From: Candidatus Bipolaricaulota bacterium
GTDB lineage: Bacteria; Bipolaricaulota; Bipolaricaulia; Bipolaricaulales; Bipolaricaulaceae
DNA: 64,000 nucleotides
Reading direction: 5' to 3'
NCBI GenBank assembly: GCA_014360985.1
Contig: JACIWK010000001.1
Span: forward strand, 1-64,000
Shown here: one piece after another, positions 8,609 through 16,283 of the stretch
How the letters are laid out: the number at the start of each line of letters is the position of its first letter
How positions within the stretch are numbered: the first letter of the stretch is position 1
The notes under the pieces: model-generated
What the model was told of the DNA's origin: nothing
What the model saw: only the letters and a program-made list of their open reading frames with translations
Databases searched by the model: none
Program-made: the position numbers and the translations under genes

Positions 8609-9613
8609 GTGACGACATCACAGTTCGCACGCCAGGTGGTCCTTCCCGTACTGGGGAGGGAAGGGCAACGTACGCTCGGGGCATCCCGCGCCCTCGTGGT
8701 GGGCTGCGGAGCGCTGGGGACGCACACCGCGGAGCTCCTCCTCCGCGCGGGGGTGGAGAATCTAACCCTCGTCGACCGTGACCTCGTCGAGGAGACGAAC
8801 CTCCACCGGGTGGCCCTGTTCACCCCCGACGACGTGGGACGGCCCAAGGCCGAGGCGGCCGCGGACGCCCTGCGCCGGATCGCCCCCCACGCCGCGATCA
8901 CGCCCGTCGTCGCCCATCTCGACCCCCACCTCGCCGAAACGCTCGTGCCGAACACGGATGTGGTCCTCGACGGCCTCGACAACCTCGAGGCCCGGTATCT
9001 GATCAATGACGCGTGCGTGAAGCACGGGGTCCCGTGGGTGTACACCGCTGTCCTCGCCACCCACGGGGTGACGATGCCGATCCTCCCCGAGCGGGGACCG
9101 TGCCTGAGGTGCTTGTTCCCTGACCCTCCCCCTCCCGGGGCGATCCCGACCTGCGCTGAGGCGGGGATCCTCGGTCCCGTGCCGGCGGCCCTCGCCGCGG
9201 TTCAGGCCACGACGGCGATCCAGCTCCTCACCCGGAGCCCGGACCTCGTGGGGGGGCGGCTCGTCCGCCTCGACCTGTGGGCTGGTCGGGCGGAGACGAC
9301 GCGCGTCGAGCGGGCCGTGGACTGCCCATGCTGCGGGAAGCGTCGGTTCGAGTTCCTCGCCCGGCCGTCCCGCACCTCCGTCCTCTGTGGGGACGGCGTC
9401 CAGGTCCTCCCCCGAACCCGCGGTAACCTCGATCTCGACGGGCTCGCGGCCCGCCTCGCCCCCTTGGCGAAGGCGCGGGTGCAGGGCAGGGTGCTGGTCG
9501 TTTCCATCGAGGACGCTCAGCTCACCGTGTTTCCCGATGGGCGAGCGCTGGTGAAGGGCGTCTCGGACCCCGACCGGGCCCAAACCCTCTACGACCGGTA
9601 CATCGCGCGGTGA
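8609..9613 (+). CDS. ThiF/MoeB/HesA-family E1-like adenylyltransferase
   Basis: The 334-residue protein has the family order. An N-terminal FARQVVLP segment is followed by the nucleotide-binding glycine loop VVGCGALGTHTAELL (about residues 30-45) and DRDLVEETNLHR, with the Asp and Arg that bind ATP. Two CxxC pairs (CLRC and CPCC) hold the structural zinc. The PTCAEAGILGP segment carries the likely catalytic cysteine. Such enzymes adenylate the C-terminal Gly of ThiS/MoaD-like sulfur carriers for thiamine, molybdopterin or thiolation pathways. The last 85 residues are a family-type extension without a rhodanese domain. No carrier-protein gene is adjacent, so thiF and moeB cannot be told apart. 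The GTG start lacks a Shine-Dalgarno sequence; AACAAT lies six bases upstream. An in-frame ATG at 8534 is the alternative. Confidence 0.85.
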   Translation: MTTSQFARQVVLPVLGREGQRTLGASRALVVGCGALGTHTAELLLRAGVENLTLVDRDLVEETNLHRVALFTPDDVGRPKAEAAADALRRIAPHAAITPVVAHLDPHLAETLVPNTDVVLDGLDNLEARYLINDACVKHGVPWVYTAVLATHGVTMPILPERGPCLRCLFPDPPPPGAIPTCAEAGILGPVPAALAAVQATTAIQLLTRSPDLVGGRLVRLDLWAGRAETTRVERAVDCPCCGKRRFEFLARPSRTSVLCGDGVQVLPRTRGNLDLDGLAARLAPLAKARVQGRVLVVSIEDAQLTVFPDGRALVKGVSDPDRAQTLYDRYIAR

Positions 9614-9634
9614 CGGATCCACCGCGGGCACCGC

Positions 9635-10015
9635 GGGGTCAAGTCTTTATTTTTAGTGTCTGCACCCGGTGGCCTGCCCTCCCGTGGCCGTCTCGCCCGC
9701 GCGCCGCCAATCCAGGCATGCAACGCCACGATGCTGTAACGGAAAAAGGTTCTGTGAGCCCGCCCACCGGAAGCCGGTCGCCGATCGCGCCGCGGCACGG
9801 TCGGCTGCGTGGTCTGGCCTCGGTTTTCCCCACAGGACCGGAGCAACCCGCGGTCGGCACGAACGAGGTCGGTGAACGGAAGACGGCTGCCGAGGGCCAC
9901 TCGGCGACGCCAGATGGCGTGGGCGGGCGCTTGCAGGCCCGGACTCCGAGGGTCGGCAGACCTCGGGGTTCCCAGCCGGGCTGCCTTGGCAGGCAAAATG
10001 TAAAGATCTGACCCC
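9635..10015. repeat. 381-bp MITE-like element bounded by inverted terminal motifs
   Basis: The left end is GGGGTCAAGTCTTTATTTTT (9635-9654). The right end, on the opposite strand, reads GGGGTCAGATCTTTACATTTT (10015-9995), so the ends form an imperfect inverted repeat of about 20 bases. The interior shows no intact gene or recognisable transposase motif, although several frames are open. The best reading is a non-autonomous derivative or internally deleted copy of the element whose ends recur elsewhere in the window. It fills the gap between the ThiF-like gene and the TPR gene. Confidence 0.65.
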
Positions 10016-10029
10016 GGAGGTGGGGAGGG

Positions 10030-10554
10030 CTACGCCAGCCGCCCGACGAGCCACACGACGAGCACGACCAGGCCCACGACGAGGAGGGGAACGACGAGCG
10101 CCCTCCGCGCCCACCGCTGCGCGACCCGTTTCTCCTCGGGGGAGAGGTCCACCCGCCGCGGGTAGCGCAGGTCCAGCCGCTGCGCCTTCTTGAGCATGCG
10201 CACCGACTGAGCGATCTTCCCTTGCCGCCGGTACACGACCCCCAGGTTGTGGTGAGCGGAGGGATGACGCGGATCCTCCTCTGTGGCCCGACGGTAGGCG
10301 TGCTCGGCCCGCGCCAGGTCCCCGCGGTCGAAGTACAGGTTCCCCAGCCGGAACAGGACTTCGGCCTTCGCCTCCCCGTAGCGGAGGGCATCCACGAGGA
10401 GGTTGATCCCCTCCTCATGGCGCCCCGCGCGGCGCAGCTCCTCGGCCCGGCCGAGGGCCCGTTGCACGAGGTCCGCCCGCTGCGCCGGGGTCAGGCTCCC
10501 GGGGTCGGGCAGAGAAGCGAGATCCGTTCCTTCACCGTCTGGATATCGAGCCAT
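10030..10554 (-). CDS. TPR protein with C-terminal membrane anchor
   Basis: The 174-residue protein contains about two to three tetratricopeptide repeats between residues 25 and 125: RRAGRHEEGINLLVDALRYG, then a unit with LFRLGNLYFDRGDLARAEHAY, then HHNLGVVYRRQGKIAQSVRML. A basic stretch follows, then one C-terminal transmembrane helix (VVPLLVVGLVVLVVWLV) ending at the C-terminus, so the TPR part should face the cytoplasm. The ATG lies inside the end of the upstream uracil-DNA glycosylase gene, an overlap of 64 bases. A later non-ATG start cannot be excluded. TPR domains bind other proteins; no partner is evident from the neighbours. Confidence 0.75.
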   Translation of the reverse strand: MARYPDGEGTDLASLPDPGSLTPAQRADLVQRALGRAEELRRAGRHEEGINLLVDALRYGEAKAEVLFRLGNLYFDRGDLARAEHAYRRATEEDPRHPSAHHNLGVVYRRQGKIAQSVRMLKKAQRLDLRYPRRVDLSPEEKRVAQRWARRALVVPLLVVGLVVLVVWLVGRLA

Positions 10555-11096
10555 GTCTGGTGTTTGGGGCTCCCCTTGGCCTTGCTCGCGTTCCGCAGGA
10601 GGTAGCTGGGGTGGTACATCGGGAACACCTCGATCCCCCCCCGCCAGCGGTGGAACCTCCCCCGCAGTTGCGTGATCCCCTCCGAGGTGCCGAGGAACCA
10701 GTGGGTGGGGGTGTTCCCGAGGGTGACGATGACCCGGGGCCGGATGAGGGCGATCTGGGCGGCAAGCCAGTCCCAGCATGCCTCCATCTCGGGTCGCGTC
10801 GGGACCCGGTTCCCCGGCGGACGGCACTTCACGATGTTCGCGATGTACACCTCATCCCGCCCGATCCTCACCGAGGCCAGGATCTGGGTGAGGAGCTGGC
10901 CAGCGGGCCCGACGAACGGGCGACCGGTCTCGTCCTCGACCTCCCCCGGACCCTCCCCCACGAACAGGAGCGACGCGTGGGGGTTCCCCTCCCCGAACAC
11001 GACCGTCCGCCGGCCGTCGGCGAGGGGGCACCGCCGGCAGTCGCGGGCCTTCTGAGCAAGGAGATCAAGAGAGAGCTCAAACCCGCCCGGCAACAC
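10491..11096 (-). CDS. Family-4 uracil-DNA glycosylase (Fe-S type)
   Basis: The 201-residue enzyme removes uracil produced by cytosine deamination and starts base-excision repair. It has the family-4 signature GEGPGEVEDETGRPFVG (motif 1), the second active-site motif MYHPSYLLRN near residue 160, and cysteines placed for a 4Fe-4S cluster: CRRC near residue 19, KCRPPGNR near 90 and the Cys in EACWDW. This family is common in thermophiles and in bacteria lacking family-1 enzymes. The GTG start follows GGAGGTGG. The gene lies between a tRNA gene and the TPR gene, transcribed the same way as both. Confidence 0.93.
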   Translation of the reverse strand: MLPGGFELSLDLLAQKARDCRRCPLADGRRTVVFGEGNPHASLLFVGEGPGEVEDETGRPFVGPAGQLLTQILASVRIGRDEVYIANIVKCRPPGNRVPTRPEMEACWDWLAAQIALIRPRVIVTLGNTPTHWFLGTSEGITQLRGRFHRWRGGIEVFPMYHPSYLLRNASKAKGSPKHQTWLDIQTVKERISLLCPTPGA

Positions 11097-11166
11097 CCCA
11101 CCTCCAGGAAACTAAGCGATGAGTCACAGATCCGTATCCTGAGCACGCACCCGAAGCCGCCTTCGC

Positions 11167-11242
11167 TGGAGCGGGCAACGGGGATCGAACCCGTGACCTG
11201 CAGCTTGGGAAGCTGCCGCTCTACCAACTGAGCTACGCCCGC
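11167..11242 (-). tRNA. tRNA-Gly(CCC)
   Basis: The 76-base minus-strand sequence folds as a complete cloverleaf. The acceptor stem GCGGGCG pairs with TGCCCGC, the D arm is GCTC...GAGC, the anticodon stem GCAGC/GCTGC encloses the loop TTCCCAA with anticodon CCC, and the T arm is ACGGG TTCGATC CCCGT. The 3' CCA is encoded after discriminator T. Confidence 0.96.
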
Positions 11243-11270
11243 CTTGACCGGGGCGAAGAACGCCCACCCG

Positions 11271-11300
11271 ATCTTACCTCCACCGCGGGCGGCCGGTCAA
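11271..11300 (-). promoter_or_regulatory. Promoter of the tRNA-Gly gene
   Basis: On the minus strand TTGACC (11300-11295) and TAAGAT (11276-11271) are 18 bases apart. Transcription would start near 11264, about 22 bases before the tRNA. It could also drive the UDG gene behind the tRNA. A short GC hairpin between the pgk stop and this site (about 11302-11323) has no T-run. Confidence 0.65.
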
Positions 11301-11324
11301 CCGCTTGAGGGGCGGACGGCCCCC

Positions 11325-12506
11325 TCAGCTCACCCGGAGGGGCTCCAGGGCCGGCATGGACCTCCCGCGCAGGAGGTCGAGGGTCGCCCCTCCCCCGGTC
11401 GACACGTACCCAAACCGGTCAGCAAGGCCGAGCTTCTCCACCGCCTCCCCGGTCTCCCCGCCCCCGACCACGGTGAACGCCGGCGACGCGACGAGGGCCT
11501 CGGCCACACCGCGGGTCCCCGCCTCGAACGGCGGGTGCTCGAACGCCCCCAGCGGCCCCGTCCACACGACCGTCCCCGCGCCGGCCACGACCTCCGCGAA
11601 CTGCTGCACGGTGGCCGGTCCGATGTCGAGGCCCATCCACCCCTCGGGGATCGCGTCGGCGGGGACGACCCGCGTCTCCGCCCCGAGGGCGAGCTCCCGA
11701 GCCACCACCACGTCCTGGGGGAGGTGGAGCGGCGTCCCCCTCTCCTCGGCCCGGCGGATGAGGTCGCGGATCGTCTCCACGAGGGCGGGATCCACCACCG
11801 ACTTCCCCACCCCATGCCCCTGCGCGGCGAGGAAGGTGAACGCCACCCCTCCCCCGATGAGGAACCCGTCCACGCGATCCAGGAGGTCGGTGAGGACGCC
11901 GAGCTTGTCCTTGGCCTTCTTTCCCCCGACAAGCACGTAATAGGGGCGGCGCGGATCATCGCGAACGCTCGACAGGACCTCAACCTCTCGCTCCATGAGG
12001 AACCCGGCGTACGCGGGGAGGGACCGGGCCACCCCGACCGTGGACGCATGGGCGCGATGGGCGGTGGCGAACGCCTCGTTCACGAAGGCCTCGAACGGGG
12101 AGGCGAGCGCCCGCGCGAAATCTGGATCGTTCTTCTCTTCTTCAGGGTGGAACCGCACGTTCTCCAGCACGACGAGCCCCCCCGGGGGAAGCCCACCCAC
12201 CTCCCCTTCCACGTCTGGGCCCACACAGTTGCGGAGGGCACGCACCTCGAATCCAAGGAGCTCCCCCAGCCGCGCCGCCACCGGCGCCATGCGCAGCCCT
12301 TCCACCACCTTCCCATCCGGGCGACCGAGGTGGGAGAGGACGGCGACCCGCGCTCCTCGCTCCGCCAGCCAGCGCAGCGTGGGGACCACCGCCCGGATCC
12401 GGCCGTCGTCGGCCACCCGCCCCGCGGAGAGGGGTACGTTGAGGTCAGCTCGCAGGAGAACCTTCTTCCCACGAGGTGCAAGATCACGAATCGTACGTAG
12501 TTCCAT
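11325..12506 (-). CDS. pgk: Phosphoglycerate kinase
   Basis: The 393-residue glycolytic/gluconeogenic enzyme interconverts 1,3-bisphosphoglycerate plus ADP and 3-phosphoglycerate plus ATP. Signature segments are present: KKVLLRADLNVPL with the substrate-binding Arg and Asp-Asn, the SHLGRPDG loop, LENVRFHPEEE, FVNEAFATAHRAHAS, the GGKKAKDKLGV hinge, and the C-terminal nucleotide site with WTGPLGAFE and GGGETGEAVEKLG. Length is normal for bacteria. The ATG at 12506 is preferred over a GTG three codons upstream because GGTGAGGG lies just before it. No gapA or tpiA lies beside it. Confidence 0.97.
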   Translation of the reverse strand: MELRTIRDLAPRGKKVLLRADLNVPLSAGRVADDGRIRAVVPTLRWLAERGARVAVLSHLGRPDGKVVEGLRMAPVAARLGELLGFEVRALRNCVGPDVEGEVGGLPPGGLVVLENVRFHPEEEKNDPDFARALASPFEAFVNEAFATAHRAHASTVGVARSLPAYAGFLMEREVEVLSSVRDDPRRPYYVLVGGKKAKDKLGVLTDLLDRVDGFLIGGGVAFTFLAAQGHGVGKSVVDPALVETIRDLIRRAEERGTPLHLPQDVVVARELALGAETRVVPADAIPEGWMGLDIGPATVQQFAEVVAGAGTVVWTGPLGAFEHPPFEAGTRGVAEALVASPAFTVVGGGETGEAVEKLGLADRFGYVSTGGGATLDLLRGRSMPALEPLRVS

Positions 12507-12574
12507 CGCCCTCACCGGCGGCCATTCTAGGTGCGGGGTGCGAGCCGGGCAAGGAGGCGGGGTAAGATCGGGGT

Positions 12575-13285
12575 ATGAACTGGTGGGTGGTGGGAGGGAT
12601 CGTGCTCCTGGCAGGGGTCCTCGCCCTTGCCCCTATCGTCGCATCGTGGTTCGATCCTTCCTCCCCGGCCCGCGTCGTGGAGAGGCTCCTTGTCGTCCTC
12701 AACACGTGGGGGGGGATCCACGACTTCGTGGCCCAGGTCGCGGTGCGCGGCGCAGAGGGGGAGATCCTGGGCCGCCTCCTGTTCCTCGCCCCGGCCAACC
12801 TGCGGCTGGACGTCCTCGCCCCCGGGACCCTCGCCGGCGAGTCGTTCGCGTTGCGCCCTGTCGACGAGGAATGGCTGTTCGTGCACCACCGGCCAGCACT
12901 CGACCTCGGGATCGAGATCCGGATCACGTCCGATGAGCTGACCGACCTGCTGCCCCTCCCGTCCCCCTCCGAGGTCTGGGAGGGGCTCCGCCGCAACCAG
13001 ATCCACGTCACCTACGTCCCCGCCCCCACCGGCAACGCCGCCGGCCCCCCAAGCGACGAGTTCGACATCACGAACCTTCCCGGGAGGTTCCCGCGGATCA
13101 TGCTCCAGGTGGATCCCTCCACCCAGCTTCCGCGGGAGGTAACCCTGTACCAAGATCCGGCGGCCTCCCCCTCCATCGAGATCGAGGTGCGCCACTTGGC
13201 GGTGAACACACGGCTCGAGCTGAGGGACGTGTTTCTGCTCGATCCCCCGCCCAGCCGCTGGCTGGCGCCCACCCCGCCGGGCTAG
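12575..13285 (+). CDS. LolA-like envelope protein (outer-membrane lipoprotein carrier fold)
   Basis: The 236-residue protein has an N-terminal hydrophobic segment (WWVVGGIVLLAGVLALAPIVA) that could be a signal peptide or anchor. A beta-rich domain follows with the sequence pattern of LolA/LolB-like proteins: a helix with VVERLLVVLNTW, then strands with DFVAQVAVRG, GRLLFLAPANLRLDVLAP and PREVTLYQDP. LolA carries lipoproteins across the periplasm; here the assignment rests on fold-like pattern only, so lipid or lipoprotein binding is inference. There is no Shine-Dalgarno sequence; TAAGAT sits six bases before the ATG (12563-12568), suggesting a leaderless message. The end overlaps the convergent gene by four bases. 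Confidence 0.6.
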   Translation: MNWWVVGGIVLLAGVLALAPIVASWFDPSSPARVVERLLVVLNTWGGIHDFVAQVAVRGAEGEILGRLLFLAPANLRLDVLAPGTLAGESFALRPVDEEWLFVHHRPALDLGIEIRITSDELTDLLPLPSPSEVWEGLRRNQIHVTYVPAPTGNAAGPPSDEFDITNLPGRFPRIMLQVDPSTQLPREVTLYQDPAASPSIEIEVRHLAVNTRLELRDVFLLDPPPSRWLAPTPPG

Positions 13286-13773
13286 GCCTCCCCCGCCGAG
13301 GCGAGCCGGCGGAACTCGCCGAGGTTGAGCTCCTTCTCCACGAACTCCTCGAACTGCTCTTCCTCCACGAACGGGGACTCGATCGCTGACTTCTCGAACA
13401 CCGCTTCCTCGATGTAGATCGGGGCCTGAGTGCGGAGGGCGAGGGCCACCGCGTCGGAGGGGCGGGCATCGATGTCCCGCGTCGCCCCCGCCGCGTCCCG
13501 CACGACGAGGCTCGCGTAGTAGGTGCTCTCCTTGACCGACGTGATCACCGCCCGCTCGAGGTTCCCCCCCAGCGTGTTCAGGATCTCCTTCATCAGATCG
13601 TGGGACAACGGGCGGGGGAACCGCTGGCCCTGGAGCTCGATCGCGATGGACATCGCCTCCTGCTCCCCAATCCAGATGGGCATCGCCTTCGTAGAATGGC
13701 GGTCCTTGAGGAGCAGGACCGGCGTCTTCGTCGTGGGGTCGAGAAGCAGTGCTCTCACTTCAGCTTCCCTCAT
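13282..13773 (-). CDS. Bifunctional nuclease family protein (DUF151)
   Basis: The 163-residue protein has the DUF151 pattern throughout: VLLLKDRHSTKAMPIWIG near residue 20, EAMSIAIELQGQRFPRPLSHDLM, and RPSDAVALALRTQAPIYI near residue 105. An acidic C-terminal tail (about residues 130-155, EEEQFEEFVEKELNLGE) is typical of longer members. Some members have DNase/RNase activity; the cellular role in bacteria is not settled. The ATG follows GGAGG by six bases. It is transcribed from an extended -10 promoter just upstream. Confidence 0.88.
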   Translation of the reverse strand: MREAEVRALLLDPTTKTPVLLLKDRHSTKAMPIWIGEQEAMSIAIELQGQRFPRPLSHDLMKEILNTLGGNLERAVITSVKESTYYASLVVRDAAGATRDIDARPSDAVALALRTQAPIYIEEAVFEKSAIESPFVEEEQFEEFVEKELNLGEFRRLASAGEA

Positions 13774-13805
13774 TCCTGGCCTCCTCCTCTCGTAGATCGG
13801 GGAGC

Positions 13806-13814
13806 ATTATAGCA
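13806..13814 (-). promoter_or_regulatory. Extended -10 promoter of the DUF151 gene
   Basis: On the minus strand TGCTATAAT (13814-13806) is a perfect extended -10 element. No good -35 lies 17 bases upstream, which extended -10 promoters do not need. The leader would be about 26 bases. Confidence 0.65.
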
Positions 13815-13916
13815 GGGTCGCCAGAGGGAGACCATGGCCGGTGTTACATTCGACCCCGACCGGCCCCGCGGGGGAAGGTGGCACCACCTGCCCGGGGGCG
13901 GTAGCCTCGGCATGCC

Positions 13917-14372
13917 ATGGCTCGCCAACTGGTGGCGCGCAACCGCCGCGCCCGTCGCGACTACGCGGTGGAGGAGACCTTCGAGGCGGGGATCGCCCTC
14001 CTCGGCTCGGAGGTCAAGTCCCTCCGCGCCCATCGGGCTTCGCTCGATGAGGCCTACGCGCGGGTGAAGGACGGCGAGGTGTGGCTCGTGGGCGCGCACA
14101 TCGCCCCCTACGGCCCGAGCGGGGGACGCGGCCACGACCCCGAGCGCCCGCGGAAGCTCCTTCTCCACAAGCGAGAGATCGCCCGGCTCATCGGCCAGGT
14201 CGGCCGCGCGGGGTACACCCTCGTCCCGATGTCGCTTTACTTCAACGACCGCGGCTACGCCAAGGTCGAGCTCGGCCTCGCCCGCGGCCAGACGAAGGTC
14301 GACAAGCGGCGGAAGATCATCCAAGAAGAGGACGAACGGCGCGCGCGCGAGGCGATGAAACGCTTCCGCTAG
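13917..14372 (+). CDS. smpB: SsrA-binding protein SmpB
   Basis: The 151-residue protein binds tmRNA and brings it to stalled ribosomes in trans-translation. It shows the family order: [32 protein letters not shown] in the N-terminal OB-fold (given here as residues 6-37), AHIAPY near residue 60, [10 protein letters not shown] near 82, and [23 protein letters not shown] near residues 100-124. The basic C-terminal tail ([10 protein letters not shown]...REAMKRFR) inserts into the decoding centre. Length is normal. There is no clear Shine-Dalgarno sequence. It converges on prfA with a four-base overlap. The ssrA gene itself is not seen in the window. Confidence 0.96.
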   Translation: MARQLVARNRRARRDYAVEETFEAGIALLGSEVKSLRAHRASLDEAYARVKDGEVWLVGAHIAPYGPSGGRGHDPERPRKLLLHKREIARLIGQVGRAGYTLVPMSLYFNDRGYAKVELGLARGQTKVDKRRKIIQEEDERRAREAMKRFR

Positions 14373-15436
14373 CCGGCGAGGGTCTCCTCCAGTTCGGCGC
14401 TGAGGATGGGGTCGATCAGCGGATCGAGGTCGCCGTCCAGGATCTCGGCCAGGCGGTGCACGGTGAGGCCGATGCGGTGGTCGGTGACCCGCATCTGGGG
14501 GAAGTTGTAGGTGCGGATCTTCTCCGAGCGATCGCCGGTCCCGATCTGTCTCCGCCGCGTCTCGCGCAGCATCCGCTCCTGCTCGCTCTGCTGGATCTCC
14601 CACAGCTTGGCGCGGAGGACCCGCAGGGCGAGCTCCCGGTTGCGGTGCTGGCTTCGTTCGTCCTGGCACGCGACGACGATCCCGGTCGGGATATGGGTGA
14701 TCCGGACCGCGGTCTCGTTCTTCTGCATGTGCTGGCCGCCGGGGCCGCTGGCGCGGAACGTGTCCATCCTGAGGTCGTCGGGGCGGATCTCGACTTCGAC
14801 CTCCTCCGCCTCAGGGAGGACGGCCACGGTGGCGGTGGAGGTGTGGATGCGGCCGCTCGCCTCCGTCTCCGGGACGCGCTGCACGCGGTGGACTCCCGAT
14901 TCGTAGCGGAGCCTCCCGTACGCCCCCTCCCCCTCGACCGCGAACACGACCTGCTTCACGCCCCCGAGGGGCGTGGGATGGGTGTCCATCACCCGCACAG
15001 TGAACCCGCGGCGCTCGGCGTACCGGGTGTACATGCGGAAGAGCTCGGCTGCAAACAGGGCCGCCTCCTCCCCTCCCGCCCCGGCCCGGATCTCCACGAT
15101 CGCGTTCTTGCGGTCGGCCGGGTCCTCGGGGAGGAGCATGCGCAGGATCTCCTGACGCAGAACCTCGGCCCGCGCCTCGTCGCGCTCGATCTCCTCCCGC
15201 AGGGCGCCGCGCAGCTCGTCGTCCACCTCTTCCCGCAGGAGATCCTTCTCCTCGCCAATGGCGACGCAGAGCCGCCGGAGCTCCTCCCCCTTGGCGACGA
15301 GCTCGCGCAGGCGTGCATAGCGGCGGGAGAGGTCAGCGAAGTCGGGGCGAGCGACCACCCCCGGTTGGGAGAGCTGCCCCTCGAGCTCCCGGAGCTCGGC
15401 CGCCGCGTCGTCGATGCGGGCGAAGATCCTGACCAT
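14369..15436 (-). CDS. prfA: Peptide chain release factor 1
   Basis: The 355-residue class-I release factor ends translation at UAA and UAG. The GGQ motif ([16 protein letters not shown]) that promotes peptidyl-tRNA hydrolysis lies near residue 232. The codon-recognition region has PET in [18 protein letters not shown], matching the PxT tripeptide of RF1 rather than the SPF of RF2. The N-terminal helical domain is complete. No Shine-Dalgarno sequence precedes the ATG; TACGCT lies six bases upstream (15448-15443), with a GTGACG -35-like hexamer 16 bases before that, so this may be a leaderless message. rpiA lies upstream in the same direction. Confidence 0.96.
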   Translation of the reverse strand: MVRIFARIDDAAAELRELEGQLSQPGVVARPDFADLSRRYARLRELVAKGEELRRLCVAIGEEKDLLREEVDDELRGALREEIERDEARAEVLRQEILRMLLPEDPADRKNAIVEIRAGAGGEEAALFAAELFRMYTRYAERRGFTVRVMDTHPTPLGGVKQVVFAVEGEGAYGRLRYESGVHRVQRVPETEASGRIHTSTATVAVLPEAEEVEVEIRPDDLRMDTFRASGPGGQHMQKNETAVRITHIPTGIVVACQDERSQHRNRELALRVLRAKLWEIQQSEQERMLRETRRRQIGTGDRSEKIRTYNFPQMRVTDHRIGLTVHRLAEILDGDLDPLIDPILSAELEETLAG

Positions 15437-15466
15437 GGGCGAAGCGTAGCCGAAATCCGGCCTCCG

Positions 15467-16183
15467 TCACACCACCGACGGACGGCCCCGCTGCCGGTGG
15501 CGGACCCCGGATGGCCCCGCGACGAACAGGTCCGTCGCCAGCCCGAGGAACAGGCCGTGGGCGACGATCCCCGCCCGCCCGTCGAGCTCGCGGGCGAGGC
15601 GATGGGGGTCGGCGATCGGGCCGAACCGGCAATCGAGCACGAAGTTCCCCTGGTCGGTGCGGAACAGGCTCCCGTCGGGGGTGCGCCGCAGCGCGACCTC
15701 GGCCCCGAGCGATTCCAGGTACCGGGCCTGCGCCGTCCACCCGAACGGGACGACTTCCACCGGGAGGGCACAGCGCGTCCCGAGGGCCGGAGAGAGCTTG
15801 CCCTCGTCGACGACGATCACCTCGCGGCGGCTCGCCTGGGCGACGATCTTCTCCCGCAAGAGGGCCCCCCCGCCCCCCTTGATGAGGTTGAGCGTAGGGT
15901 CGACCTCGTCCGCCCCATCGATCGTGAGATCGAGAACGGGATGCTCGTCGAGCGTCGTGAGGGGGATTCCGAGCTCCCGTGCCTCGGCCTCGACCTGGGT
16001 CGAGCAGGGCACCCCCACCACGTCCCGCAGAAGCCCCGACCGCAGGAGCTCGGCGAGCTTGAGCAGGGCGAAGCGGGCGGTCGTGCCATGCCCGAGGCCG
16101 AGGACCATCCCCGATCGGACGAGCTCCACCGCCCCTTCCGCCGCTTCCCGCTTGAACCGGTCCGCATCACCCATCGTCGCCAT
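15467..16183 (-). CDS. rpiA: Ribose-5-phosphate isomerase A
   Basis: The 238-residue enzyme interconverts ribose 5-phosphate and ribulose 5-phosphate in the pentose phosphate pathway. Diagnostic segments are all present: [14 protein letters not shown] (phosphate loop; the family usually has GTGSTA here), [31 protein letters not shown] with catalytic Asp, Glu and Lys near residues 88-112, and the C-terminal [18 protein letters not shown] block. Length is normal. The ATG at 16183 has a weak GGATGG site; a second in-frame ATG three codons on is possible. The partner epimerase gene rpe is also in this window. Confidence 0.93.
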   Translation of the reverse strand: MATMGDADRFKREAAEGAVELVRSGMVLGLGHGTTARFALLKLAELLRSGLLRDVVGVPCSTQVEAEARELGIPLTTLDEHPVLDLTIDGADEVDPTLNLIKGGGGALLREKIVAQASRREVIVVDEGKLSPALGTRCALPVEVVPFGWTAQARYLESLGAEVALRRTPDGSLFRTDQGNFVLDCRFGPIADPHRLARELDGRAGIVAHGLFLGLATDLFVAGPSGVRHRQRGRPSVV

Positions 16184-16283
16184 CGGACGACCATCCTACA
16201 GGAGACCGCGCACGTCGCGCCACCTAACGTGGGCGCTGCGCGCGGGGTCCGGATCGGGGATAATCCATGCGGAGGTATCGCCA

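Noticed and set aside
9639-10418. Long minus-strand frames across the 381-bp repeat element
   Set aside because: They run out of frame through the TPR gene into the element and show no known motif; composition is Arg/Gly-rich as in other shadows.
13281-13773. DUF151 protein as part of an undescribed nuclease defence system
   Set aside because: The family is widespread in bacteria as a solitary gene, and its neighbours (LolA-like, smpB, prfA) are housekeeping.
16259-16264. GATAAT as a -10 box for the acetyl-CoA synthetase fusion gene
   Set aside because: Transcription would begin at or inside the Shine-Dalgarno sequence at 16271-16275, and no -35 is visible. A promoter farther upstream is more likely.
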